11,337 bases of DNA from an uncultured Ruminococcus sp. (GTDB taxonomy: Bacteria; Bacillota; Clostridia; Oscillospirales; Ruminococcaceae), in the NCBI GenBank assembly GCA_946186215.1, contig CAMHMM010000036.1, positions 1 through 11,337 of the forward strand. Reading direction: 5' to 3'. This document shows positions 4,952 through 11,337 of this stretch, in pieces; the first letter of the stretch is position 1, and each line of letters begins with the position of its first letter. Made by a program: the position numbers and the translations under genes. The notes below the pieces were generated by a model. It saw nothing but the letters and a program-made list of their open reading frames with translations, was not told where the DNA came from and did no database searches.

Positions 4952-6940
4952 ATGATCAAGAATCTCAGACTTTCTGCGATGGTCTCCATCTGCGTCGGTC
5001 TTATCACGCTTGTGTGCATGGGCGTTTTCTATGTCGTCCTCAGCGGCAAGGTCTCCGACACAGTGCAGCAGAAATCAGTTGAAAATATGATGACCGTACT
5101 CAACGGTCAGGCAAATCTGATAGAAAACTATGTTGACAGCTCGGAGAATGTGTTAAAGGAATTCGCAAGCGCCAACGAAGTGACCGATCTTCTCAAATCT
5201 TCCGAGGATCCTGACATCACCGCGCGTGCCCAGAAGTATACGGAAAAGTATTTTTCCAATCTTCACCTCTGGGAAGGTATCTACATCAGCAACTGGGACA
5301 CCCAGGTGCTGGCTCACGCATACCCCGAATATGTTGGCATGGTAACAAGAACGGGCGATGATCTTCCCCCGTACAGAGAGACCATGACCTCATCCCCTGA
5401 CGGATTTTTCAACGGCGGCGCATTCATCTCACCGTCATCCCACCAGATGATATTCAATCTGCGAATGGCCATCTACGATGAAAACGGCGATCCCATCGGC
5501 CTTGTAGGCGGCGGCCCGTTCCTGTCGGGACTCAATGAGCTCCTTGCAAAAATGAACGGTTCTTCCATCAATGACGAGCAGTACGCAGTCATTGATACCG
5601 CGCACACGATCTATGCATATCATTCCGACAACAGCCTTATCATGCAGGAAATACAGGACGAAGGCCTGCTGAAGATCCTTGAGCTTACAAATGACGGCGT
5701 ATATCAGGGCATCTATGAGGATGATACAACCACCACCGCTTATCAGTTCCTGCCGGATTACAATCTCATACTCACCATGCGCTACACTACCGCAGAGATC
5801 ATGCGCGACAGCACGGAAACCAAGCATCTTTTTGTCGTATTTGCGGGACTTACCGCTGCGGTGATCATCATAGTAACATCCATAACCTCACAGATAATAA
5901 CAAGGCCGCTCAACAAGGTGACCTCTGCAGTCGATACTCTGGGCTCACTTTCCCTTGAAAACGAGGGCAGCATAGAGCGCTACACCAATTCGACAAGCGA
6001 GGTCGGCAGGATAGCAAGCTCGGTCAGCTCCCTTACAGATGTTCTGCGCGGGATAGTCACCACACTTTCGGACTGCTCGGGCTCTCTCAGCCGCGGCTCA
6101 GAGGTGATGATCGAGACCGTTTCCGGACTGTACAAGAGCGCCAACATCAACGCCAAGACCACAAAGCGCATCTCAAACGGCGCAGTTTCTGCCAATCAGG
6201 CACTGCGCAGAGTAAACGAGGATATCAGCTGCATCACAGGACTTGTCCACCAGAGCAAGGACGAAACACACCACAGAGTTTCCGAGGCAGCCGATATGGT
6301 CGTGGAAATGGATGCGAAATTCGACTCCATCAGACAGCGCACGGAAAAGACCGAGTCGGATATCGAAAGGTCCGTTTCCTATCTTGATGCATTCACCACC
6401 ATCAACGACAATGTCCAGATAATACAGGAGATCGCGGGCAACACCAACTTCCTTGCAATAAACGCTTCCATAGAGGCGGCAAGAGCGGGCGATGCGGGCA
6501 CGGGCTTTGCTGTCATCGCATCGGAGATAAAGGAGCTTTCCTCCGTTTCCTCAAAGGCAGCGGATAATATTTCCACGATATGTGAGGAGCTAAACGATAA
6601 TATCGTCACTATCAAGACCTGCTTTGATGAGATAGTCAAATTCATCAAGACCGATATATCCGGGATATTCGGCGAAATGCGTACATTCTCCGAAAGACTT
6701 CGCTCCACTGTCGAGGAAGTCAACGAGGATATGGACAAAATGTCCTCGATAATCGAAAAGATACAGAAGGAAACAAAGCAGCTCGGCGCACTTGTTGAGG
6801 AAAACGAACAGGGTGCCGCAGATATCGACGAAAAAACACGGGAGACCTATGACACTGTCCGCCGCCTCAATGAGCTTATAAGCCAGAACAAGCAGACAGC
6901 ACAGGATATCGACAGGATCGTATCACAGTTCGTGAAGTGA
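4952..6940 (+). CDS. Methyl-accepting chemotaxis protein, dCache-HAMP-signalling type
   Basis: 662 residues from ATG 4952, chosen because AAGAGG lies five bases upstream, the protein then begins with a membrane segment, and earlier in-frame ATGs fall in the promoter or leader. Layout: TM1 about 7-31; extracellular Cache-like sensor about 33-290 (including YISNWDT, RTGDD, AIYDENGDPIGLVGGG); TM2 about 292-315; HAMP about 316-368; coiled-coil signalling domain to the end. The hairpin tip at about 495-517 carries AINASIEAARAGDAGTGF, so it should contact CheA/CheW. It differs from the usual tip: NTN in place of QTN, AGD in place of AGE, and Thr where Lys/Arg is common. No C-terminal CheR/CheB pentapeptide is seen. 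The ligand is unknown; related Cache sensors bind amino acids and other small molecules. No che or flagellar gene lies in the window. No terminator separates it from the radical SAM gene. Confidence 0.9.
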   Translation: MIKNLRLSAMVSICVGLITLVCMGVFYVVLSGKVSDTVQQKSVENMMTVLNGQANLIENYVDSSENVLKEFASANEVTDLLKSSEDPDITARAQKYTEKYFSNLHLWEGIYISNWDTQVLAHAYPEYVGMVTRTGDDLPPYRETMTSSPDGFFNGGAFISPSSHQMIFNLRMAIYDENGDPIGLVGGGPFLSGLNELLAKMNGSSINDEQYAVIDTAHTIYAYHSDNSLIMQEIQDEGLLKILELTNDGVYQGIYEDDTTTTAYQFLPDYNLILTMRYTTAEIMRDSTETKHLFVVFAGLTAAVIIIVTSITSQIITRPLNKVTSAVDTLGSLSLENEGSIERYTNSTSEVGRIASSVSSLTDVLRGIVTTLSDCSGSLSRGSEVMIETVSGLYKSANINAKTTKRISNGAVSANQALRRVNEDISCITGLVHQSKDETHHRVSEAADMVVEMDAKFDSIRQRTEKTESDIERSVSYLDAFTTINDNVQIIQEIAGNTNFLAINASIEAARAGDAGTGFAVIASEIKELSSVSSKAADNISTICEELNDNIVTIKTCFDEIVKFIKTDISGIFGEMRTFSERLRSTVEEVNEDMDKMSSIIEKIQKETKQLGALVEENEQGAADIDEKTRETYDTVRRLNELISQNKQTAQDIDRIVSQFVK

Positions 6941-6976
6941 TGCACAGATAATGCCGCACAGCGGATGGAGCAGGAT

Positions 6977-7849
6977 ATGCACTTTACTCAGGCAAAGGGG
7001 ATACTCAATAAGGTCGGCAGTGCCTATGGGATGAACATCTACCGCGGATGTACCCACGGGTGCATATACTGCGACAGCAGGAGCGCCTGCTACCGCTTTA
7101 CCCACCCCTTTGAGGATATCGAGGTAAAGGAAAACGCCCCCGAGCTGCTCGATAAAGCGCTGAGCTCCAAACGGCGCAGATGTATGATCGGTACTGGCGC
7201 TATGTCCGATCCGTATATGCACTGTGAGGAAAAACTGGAGCTTACGCGCAGATGTCTGGAGATCATCCTCAGACACGGCTTCGGCGCGGCAGTTCAGACC
7301 AAATCAGACCGCATAATGCGGGATATCGACCTTCTGGACGAGATAAACCGCAGCGCGAAATGCGTTGTGCAGATGACTCTCACCACCTATGACGACAGGC
7401 TGTGTTCGGTCATCGAGCCGAATGTATGCAATACCCGAAGACGGCTATGGGTGCTCGGTCAGATGCAGAAAAGGGGCATTCCAACTATAGTATGGCTCGC
7501 GCCGATACTCCCGTTTATCAACGACACGGAAGAAAATATCCGCGCCATACTGGACGAGTGCATCCGCGTGGGCGTGAAGGGCATCATATGCTATGATATG
7601 GGCGTTACCCTGCGCGAGGGCGACCGCGAATATTTCTATGCCGCGCTGGACAGGGATTTTCCCGGTCTGAAGGAACGGTATATCAGGCAGTATGGGGATT
7701 CATATATCATATCGAGCCCGCATTCACGCAGGCTCATGGCTCTGTTTGAGGATATTTGCTCAAAACACGGAATAATGTACAAGCCGGATGAATGCTTTGG
7801 CTATCTTGGCGAGCTTCCCGAAAAATACGAACAGTTGAGCCTGTTCTGA
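6977..7849 (+). CDS. Radical SAM protein, SplB-like (SPL) family
   Basis: The start at 6977 is preferred over 6965 because GGAG (6967-6970) lies six bases before it and the family typically begins with an MxFTQAK-type sequence, here MHFTQAKGIL. That gives 290 residues. The iron-sulfur site is RGCTHGCIYCDSR, a CX3CX2C motif with Cys25, Cys29 and Cys32. The rest fits a partial TIM barrel (GTGAMSDPYMHCEE, VQTKSDR, WLAPILPFINDTEENI). The family is related to spore photoproduct lyase (COG1533), but most members are not proven DNA-repair enzymes and this one cannot be assigned a substrate. It lies 36 bases after the chemoreceptor gene and 15 bases before the RidA-like gene, so the three are probably co-transcribed. 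Confidence 0.85.
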   Translation: MHFTQAKGILNKVGSAYGMNIYRGCTHGCIYCDSRSACYRFTHPFEDIEVKENAPELLDKALSSKRRRCMIGTGAMSDPYMHCEEKLELTRRCLEIILRHGFGAAVQTKSDRIMRDIDLLDEINRSAKCVVQMTLTTYDDRLCSVIEPNVCNTRRRLWVLGQMQKRGIPTIVWLAPILPFINDTEENIRAILDECIRVGVKGIICYDMGVTLREGDREYFYAALDRDFPGLKERYIRQYGDSYIISSPHSRRLMALFEDICSKHGIMYKPDECFGYLGELPEKYEQLSLF

Positions 7850-7864
7850 AAAAGGATGAACGAT

Positions 7865-8239
7865 ATGGACGGGATCATCAGAAAAGATGTGTGCGAGGAA
7901 TGGGCTCATTCCGGCATAATAAAGGCGGGCGACTACTGCTTTCTCAACTATTGTGCAGGTAATGTGGGCGGCACCGTCGAGGAACAGATAAACGGAGCAT
8001 TTGATGAAATGGAAAAGCGCCTTGCACTGTTCGGGCTCACACTTGAAAATGTTGTGCAGATGGATTGCCTTTTCAGGGATATCTGGAATATCCCTGTCAT
8101 GGAAAAGGTGATAAAGCAGCGGTTCAACGGGAAATATCCCGTCCGCAAATCCATTCAGACGGAATTTGCCCACACAGGCGGCGAAAGCGGCCTGCAGTTT
8201 CAGGCAGATGCCATCGCCTACTGCGGTAATATCAGTTAA
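7865..8239 (+). CDS. RidA (YjgF/YER057c) family protein lacking the usual catalytic Arg
   Basis: ATG 7865 is favoured over ATG 7856, since AAAGG (7851-7855) abuts 7856 but lies nine bases before 7865. The protein has 124 residues, about the family norm. Features of the fold are AGNVGGTVEEQINGAFDEMEKRLALFGLT (shown here as described: GG turn, long helix), VVQMDCLF, and the end FQADAIAY. In imine-deaminating RidA, an Arg just before the last strand (ARLP) binds the substrate carboxylate; here that region reads EFAHTGGESG with no Arg. It is therefore probably a non-deaminating Rid subfamily member, with unknown ligand. It follows the radical SAM gene by 15 bases and is the last gene before a terminator. 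Confidence 0.82.
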   Translation: MDGIIRKDVCEEWAHSGIIKAGDYCFLNYCAGNVGGTVEEQINGAFDEMEKRLALFGLTLENVVQMDCLFRDIWNIPVMEKVIKQRFNGKYPVRKSIQTEFAHTGGESGLQFQADAIAYCGNIS

Positions 8240-8245
8240 AAACAG

Positions 8246-8274
8246 TGCCGTACATCAGACAGTACGGCATTTTT
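8246..8274 (+). terminator. Intrinsic terminator after the RidA-like gene
   Basis: TGCCGTAC, loop ATCAGACA, GTACGGCA, then TTTTT: a perfect 8-bp GC-rich stem with a T-run, six bases after the stop codon. It ends the chemoreceptor-radical SAM-RidA transcript. Confidence 0.88.
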
Positions 8275-8336
8275 GCTGAAAGGCCGTATAAGCGTAAAGA
8301 AGCCTTCATTCAGAATATTTATAGAAAAGGAACACT

Positions 8337-9014
8337 ATGGAACTCAAACAGCTTACAGACAGAGTATGGTATTATCCATACGAACAGGAGCGCGACCGCC
8401 CCAATCTTGGCTATATCCGTGGAGACAGCTTCAGTGTGGCAGTGGATGCAGGGCATTCGCAGGCACATACGGAAGAATTTTACGATGCCCTGAAAAAAGC
8501 CGGACTGCCCCTGCCTGAGCTTACGATCATCACCCACTGGCACTGGGACCATACCTTCGGGATGCACAGCGTACACGGGCTTTGCATCGCAAACTCTCTC
8601 ACAAACGGGCATCTCCGTAAATTCTCGGAAAAGATAAAGGACAAAGAGGAGGAAAAATTCTTCTCACTGCACGAGAGCATCCGTCTTGAATACGCAAATT
8701 CACCTGTTATCGTCACACTTGCGGATATGGTCTTTTCGGGAGAAATGCTCATTGATGCGGGAAACTGCCCTGTCCGTATTTTTCAGGCACAGGCTCCCCA
8801 CACGGATGATTCTTCCCTTATTCATGTGATCAATGATAATGTGCTGTTTCTCGGCGATGCCGCAGGCGGCGTATTTCCCACATGGGAACGCGATCCCGCC
8901 CTTTGCAGAACGCTTGCGGAAACGATCCGCGGGATCAATGCGGATATCTGCCTTGAAGGGCATTACATCCCCCAGACAACACAGGAAACTGTGGACGACC
9001 TGCTGACAGAATGA
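8337..9014 (+). CDS. Metallo-beta-lactamase-fold hydrolase
   Basis: 225 residues, cytoplasmic, no signal peptide. The start is set by AAAAGGA (8325-8331), five bases before ATG 8337. All ligands of a two-metal site are present: THWHWDH (His67, His69, Asp71, His72), APHTDD (His155), FLGDAAGG (Asp174) and LEGHY (His209). The family hydrolyses thioesters, lactones, phosphodiesters or beta-lactams; the specific substrate is not evident, and the lack of a signal peptide argues against a secreted beta-lactamase. A charged helical insert lies between the metal motifs (about 92-117, KIKDKEEEKF). It sits alone between two terminators; no convincing promoter is seen in 8275-8324 (the TATAAG at 8287 has no matching -35 box). 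Confidence 0.88.
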   Translation: MELKQLTDRVWYYPYEQERDRPNLGYIRGDSFSVAVDAGHSQAHTEEFYDALKKAGLPLPELTIITHWHWDHTFGMHSVHGLCIANSLTNGHLRKFSEKIKDKEEEKFFSLHESIRLEYANSPVIVTLADMVFSGEMLIDAGNCPVRIFQAQAPHTDDSSLIHVINDNVLFLGDAAGGVFPTWERDPALCRTLAETIRGINADICLEGHYIPQTTQETVDDLLTE

Positions 9015-9017
9015 ATC

Positions 9018-9055
9018 ATCCCTGTACCGTGCTGCGGTACAGGGATTTCATTTTC
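9018..9055 (+). terminator. Terminator between convergent hydrolase and CotH genes
   Basis: ATCCCTGTACC (9018-9028), loop GTGCTGC, GGTACAGGGAT (9036-9046): a perfect 11-bp stem followed by a T-rich run (TTCATTTTC). Read leftward, no T-run follows the stem, so it mainly serves the plus strand. Confidence 0.75.
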
Positions 9056-9067
9056 ATGTGTGTTTTT

Positions 9068-11164
9068 TCAGTCAAAGCTTATCGTTATATTGGTATCGCC
9101 CTCGGGCTCTACTCTGTAAACGCTTCCCTTTTCGGAATCGAACTTTGTATAGGGACTGTCTGCGGTGAACATCTCGGTGCTGCCGTTTTCTGGCACAACG
9201 GTTATATCCGTACTGCATACCTCAAAATATGTTCCGCTGAACTCGGCAGGTATCAGTTTGCCGTTTAGATATACCCGTCCCTTTGTATCATCATAGGATA
9301 TTTTTATCTCCCTGCTGCTGCCCGTTTCAAATGCTTCGGAGATCATATCGGGGAAAACACCGTAGCGAGAATCAAGATAGTTTGCAAAATTCTGTATCTG
9401 CCCCTCATAGTGGTTCTCAGCCCCCCATGCAAGCACCCATTCGGGGCCGAAGCGGTCGAAGGTGTCGGGAACATACCTTTTGTAGATATCATACACACTG
9501 ACAGCCTTTTCCACAGCCATTTTGCGCTCAAAGCAGATATTTCTCATATCGCACAGGGATGTTACAAGCTTGTTCCGGAATACGGGGCAATCTGTAAGCG
9601 TTCTGATGAGCCGCAGAGGATGGCGCTGTGTATTGCCCTCTTCATCTGTCATATCGGGCAGCGCTTTGTGCATATAAAAGCGTACATTGTTGTCATGATA
9701 CTCATCGCCGTCGTAGATGCCCGATGAATAGTCCGTATCAAACACCAGCATACGCCATTTCCCGTCAGCCTTTTCGCGGCTGCTGTCAGGCTTTCTTACA
9801 CGCCACATACCCCAGTTGTGGTCGTCAAAGAAGCTGTCTGAATTGTGGATATAAAGGTTGAAGGCAAGATAATCCGCAAAGTCATCAAGGTCTATCATTT
9901 CCGAAAGCTTTTCATAATTTTCGGGAACATTCAGATCATTCTCCACAGCAAAGTCGTACATCTGGGTGAAAAGCTCTATATCCTCATCCTCGCCGTCCTC
10001 AATGCTTCCGTTTTTGAGGAAGATGACATTATCATCATCGAACACATCGCCCTTTTCAAGGCTGTAATTATTCTCTATATAGTGGTCGCTGTAATCTTCC
10101 GCAAGGGAGTACATACCCCAGTATTCGCCGTCAAGATAGACTATCACGGGAGTGTACTGCATGGTTTCAAGCCCCGTATCTGCGACCATGCTCTGCAGGA
10201 ACGGATCTCTTATCTTGGCAAAATCGCAGTCGTTGCCGCCGTTTCTCAGCACGAAGGAACGGTATTTATCCACCTCGCCCGTGCCGTCGCTGCGCATATT
10301 CCCCGGGATGAGCGGATACTTGAAATTCTTTTTTCCGTAATCCTCACGGGCGATAAGGCGCATACTCTTCTGCGCGGCACTTCTTGAAGCCGCTCCCATA
10401 ATGCGAACACCGCAGTCCTGAGCAAGCTGCAGACCGTCGGCGGTGATATATTCCATCGACACAGGGCGTTCCCATTCCCTGCCCCTGTTGGAGTAATTGC
10501 CCTTTGACTGCCATCCCTGCCAGCCTGCAGGAGCATCTTTCACCCACTCGTCAAATGTGTCTCCCATCACATAGATGCCGTCATGTTTATTGAAAAAATT
10601 TTTCGGATCGGTAATAAGAGAGATCACAGGAATATCGTATTTTTCAATTCCCACAAAGAATGTGCGGCTCATCGTCTGCACCACATTCCCCTGCCCGTCC
10701 ACAGCGGCCGCCCGTATCACATTGGCCTTTTTCACGCTATGATTCGGGGTATAATCGTTATCGGGGCATATTCCCTTTATGGCAGAGAGGGCATTCTCCA
10801 CAGATGAACGGTCACGCAGGAGTATTGGCTTGGTGTAAAGCGTCTTTGTGCTGTCGGGCTCGCTGCCGTCAGTAGTGTAATATATGGTACACCCTTCGGG
10901 AGCTGTTATTTCAAGCTCGAACTGTTCATCATAAAAGCCGCTTTCCGCACTCATCTGCAGCTCATCACTGAACACACCGTATTCTGCTACTGCGCTTTGC
11001 TTGTCATCACTGTCGGAAACAGATGTTTCCTGCGAAGCCGTATCCGCTTCCTGAGTTTCATTTTCAGCCGCAGTCTGTTCGGTTGCTGACTGCGGCACTG
11101 CTGTATCCTGTGAAGCGCAGGCACAGAGCAAAAGTGCGGCGAGTACTATTATTGTCTTCTTCAT
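9068..11164 (-). CDS. CotH-kinase-fold lipoprotein with chitobiase-type N-terminal domain
   Basis: 698 residues. The N-terminus has KK, a hydrophobic stretch and a lipobox LCAC with Cys16, so it is probably a membrane-anchored lipoprotein outside the cell. A Ser/Thr/Glu-rich linker (18-60) follows, then a CHB_HEX-type beta domain (about 75-172, TIYYTTDGSEPD), then the CotH kinase domain (about 195-600). The kinase-like part has GVRIMGAASR (252-261), KSMRL, LRNGGND, YWGMYSLAEDY (349-358) and VFDTDYSSG (Asp476, Asp478), the expected metal/nucleotide acidic pair. A C-terminal beta region follows (617-698). CotH proteins are atypical kinases; in Bacillus CotH phosphorylates spore-coat proteins, and exported relatives occur in gut and cellulolytic Firmicutes. 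Its target here is unknown. The ribosome site AAAGGA lies about seven bases before ATG 11164. It follows the membrane-protein gene by 18 bases, so both are probably one operon. Confidence 0.9.
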   Translation of the reverse strand: MKKTIIVLAALLLCACASQDTAVPQSATEQTAAENETQEADTASQETSVSDSDDKQSAVAEYGVFSDELQMSAESGFYDEQFELEITAPEGCTIYYTTDGSEPDSTKTLYTKPILLRDRSSVENALSAIKGICPDNDYTPNHSVKKANVIRAAAVDGQGNVVQTMSRTFFVGIEKYDIPVISLITDPKNFFNKHDGIYVMGDTFDEWVKDAPAGWQGWQSKGNYSNRGREWERPVSMEYITADGLQLAQDCGVRIMGAASRSAAQKSMRLIAREDYGKKNFKYPLIPGNMRSDGTGEVDKYRSFVLRNGGNDCDFAKIRDPFLQSMVADTGLETMQYTPVIVYLDGEYWGMYSLAEDYSDHYIENNYSLEKGDVFDDDNVIFLKNGSIEDGEDEDIELFTQMYDFAVENDLNVPENYEKLSEMIDLDDFADYLAFNLYIHNSDSFFDDHNWGMWRVRKPDSSREKADGKWRMLVFDTDYSSGIYDGDEYHDNNVRFYMHKALPDMTDEEGNTQRHPLRLIRTLTDCPVFRNKLVTSLCDMRNICFERKMAVEKAVSVYDIYKRYVPDTFDRFGPEWVLAWGAENHYEGQIQNFANYLDSRYGVFPDMISEAFETGSSREIKISYDDTKGRVYLNGKLIPAEFSGTYFEVCSTDITVVPENGSTEMFTADSPYTKFDSEKGSVYRVEPEGDTNITISFD

Positions 11165-11182
11165 GTCGTGATCCTTTCGATG

Positions 11183-11337
11183 CTATTGCACATAGACGAT
11201 GGCATTTTTTCTTATCGCCATTATAATACGCATTATAGCTGAGTATATAAGCCCTGCACAGTAGAGATATACGAGCATTACCGTAGAATCAAGAAATACC
11301 ACGCTTGCGGCGGCTACAAGGATATTCACCGCTCCCC
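11183..11337 (-). CDS. Membrane protein, C-terminal end (5' end outside window), DUF308-like
   Basis: On the minus strand, a frame enters from the window edge and runs 50 codons to TAG (11185-11183). It encodes two hydrophobic segments, about NILVAAASVVFL and VMLVYLYCAGLIYSAIMRII, then a short basic tail (IRKNAIVYVQ). The spacing of the two segments, ASVVFLDS then YCAGLIYSAI, resembles the repeated two-helix units of DUF308/HdeD-type membrane proteins, but the fragment is too short for a firm call. Its stop lies 18 bases before the CotH start with no terminator between, which suggests co-transcription. Confidence 0.6.
   Translation of the reverse strand, partial: GAVNILVAAASVVFLDSTVMLVYLYCAGLIYSAIMRIIMAIRKNAIVYVQ

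Noticed and set aside
6977..7849. Spore photoproduct lyase
   Set aside because: The CX3CX2C motif and fold fit the wider SPL family, but at 290 residues with no sporulation context the DNA-repair function cannot be assigned.
8337..9014. Beta-lactam resistance enzyme
   Set aside because: The metal-site motifs are common to the whole superfamily and there is no signal peptide, so resistance cannot be claimed.
9068..11164. Spore-coat protein CotH proper
   Set aside because: The protein has a lipoprotein signal and a chitobiase-type domain not found in the Bacillus spore-coat CotH, so only the kinase fold is shared.

Overview
The window looks like chromosomal DNA from a gut Firmicute of the Ruminococcus/Oscillospiraceae type. 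This is inferred, not proven, from BspA-type leucine-rich repeats, a CotH-kinase lipoprotein, a secreted transglutaminase-like protein with an Fn3-like tail, an ANTAR regulator, strong AGGAGG-type ribosome sites, textbook sigma-A promoters and roughly 50% GC in the genes. UGA, UAA and UAG all serve as stops, so the standard code applies. No rRNA, tRNA, CRISPR array or transposase is visible.

Left edge (1-646): the AT-rich 3' end of a leucine-rich-repeat gene, a decayed further repeat behind two in-frame TGA codons, a very long terminator-like hairpin, and three degenerate units of a ~95-base intergenic repeat, each centred on a small hairpin. Operon 1 (+, 647-3154): a perfect-spacing promoter, a leader hairpin covering the weak ribosome site, a secreted transglutaminase-like protein, and a LacX-like aldose epimerase, ending at a 17-bp hairpin shared with the convergent operon 2. 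Operon 2 (-, 4690 to 3148): a promoter, a 5' stem-loop, a PHP-family histidinol-phosphatase-like protein, an intercistronic 10-bp hairpin, and an ANTAR protein whose receiver domain has lost its phospho-acceptor.

Operon 3 (+, 4812-8274) is divergent from operon 2. It has a TTGACA-17-TATAAT promoter, a ~105-nt leader with several mutually exclusive helices, a dCache-HAMP chemoreceptor, an SPL-family radical SAM protein and a RidA-fold protein lacking the usual catalytic arginine, followed by a terminator. A stand-alone metallo-beta-lactamase-fold hydrolase (8337-9014, +) faces a CotH-kinase lipoprotein (9068-11164, -), which lies 18 bases behind the end of a membrane protein that runs off the window.

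The most interesting part is 3148-4951. A chemoreceptor and a phosphorylation-independent-looking ANTAR (RNA-binding antiterminator family) regulator are divergently transcribed, with RNA hairpins in both leaders and between the phosphatase and ANTAR genes. This may be a signalling unit acting on RNA, but the link between the two sides is inference from gene order only.
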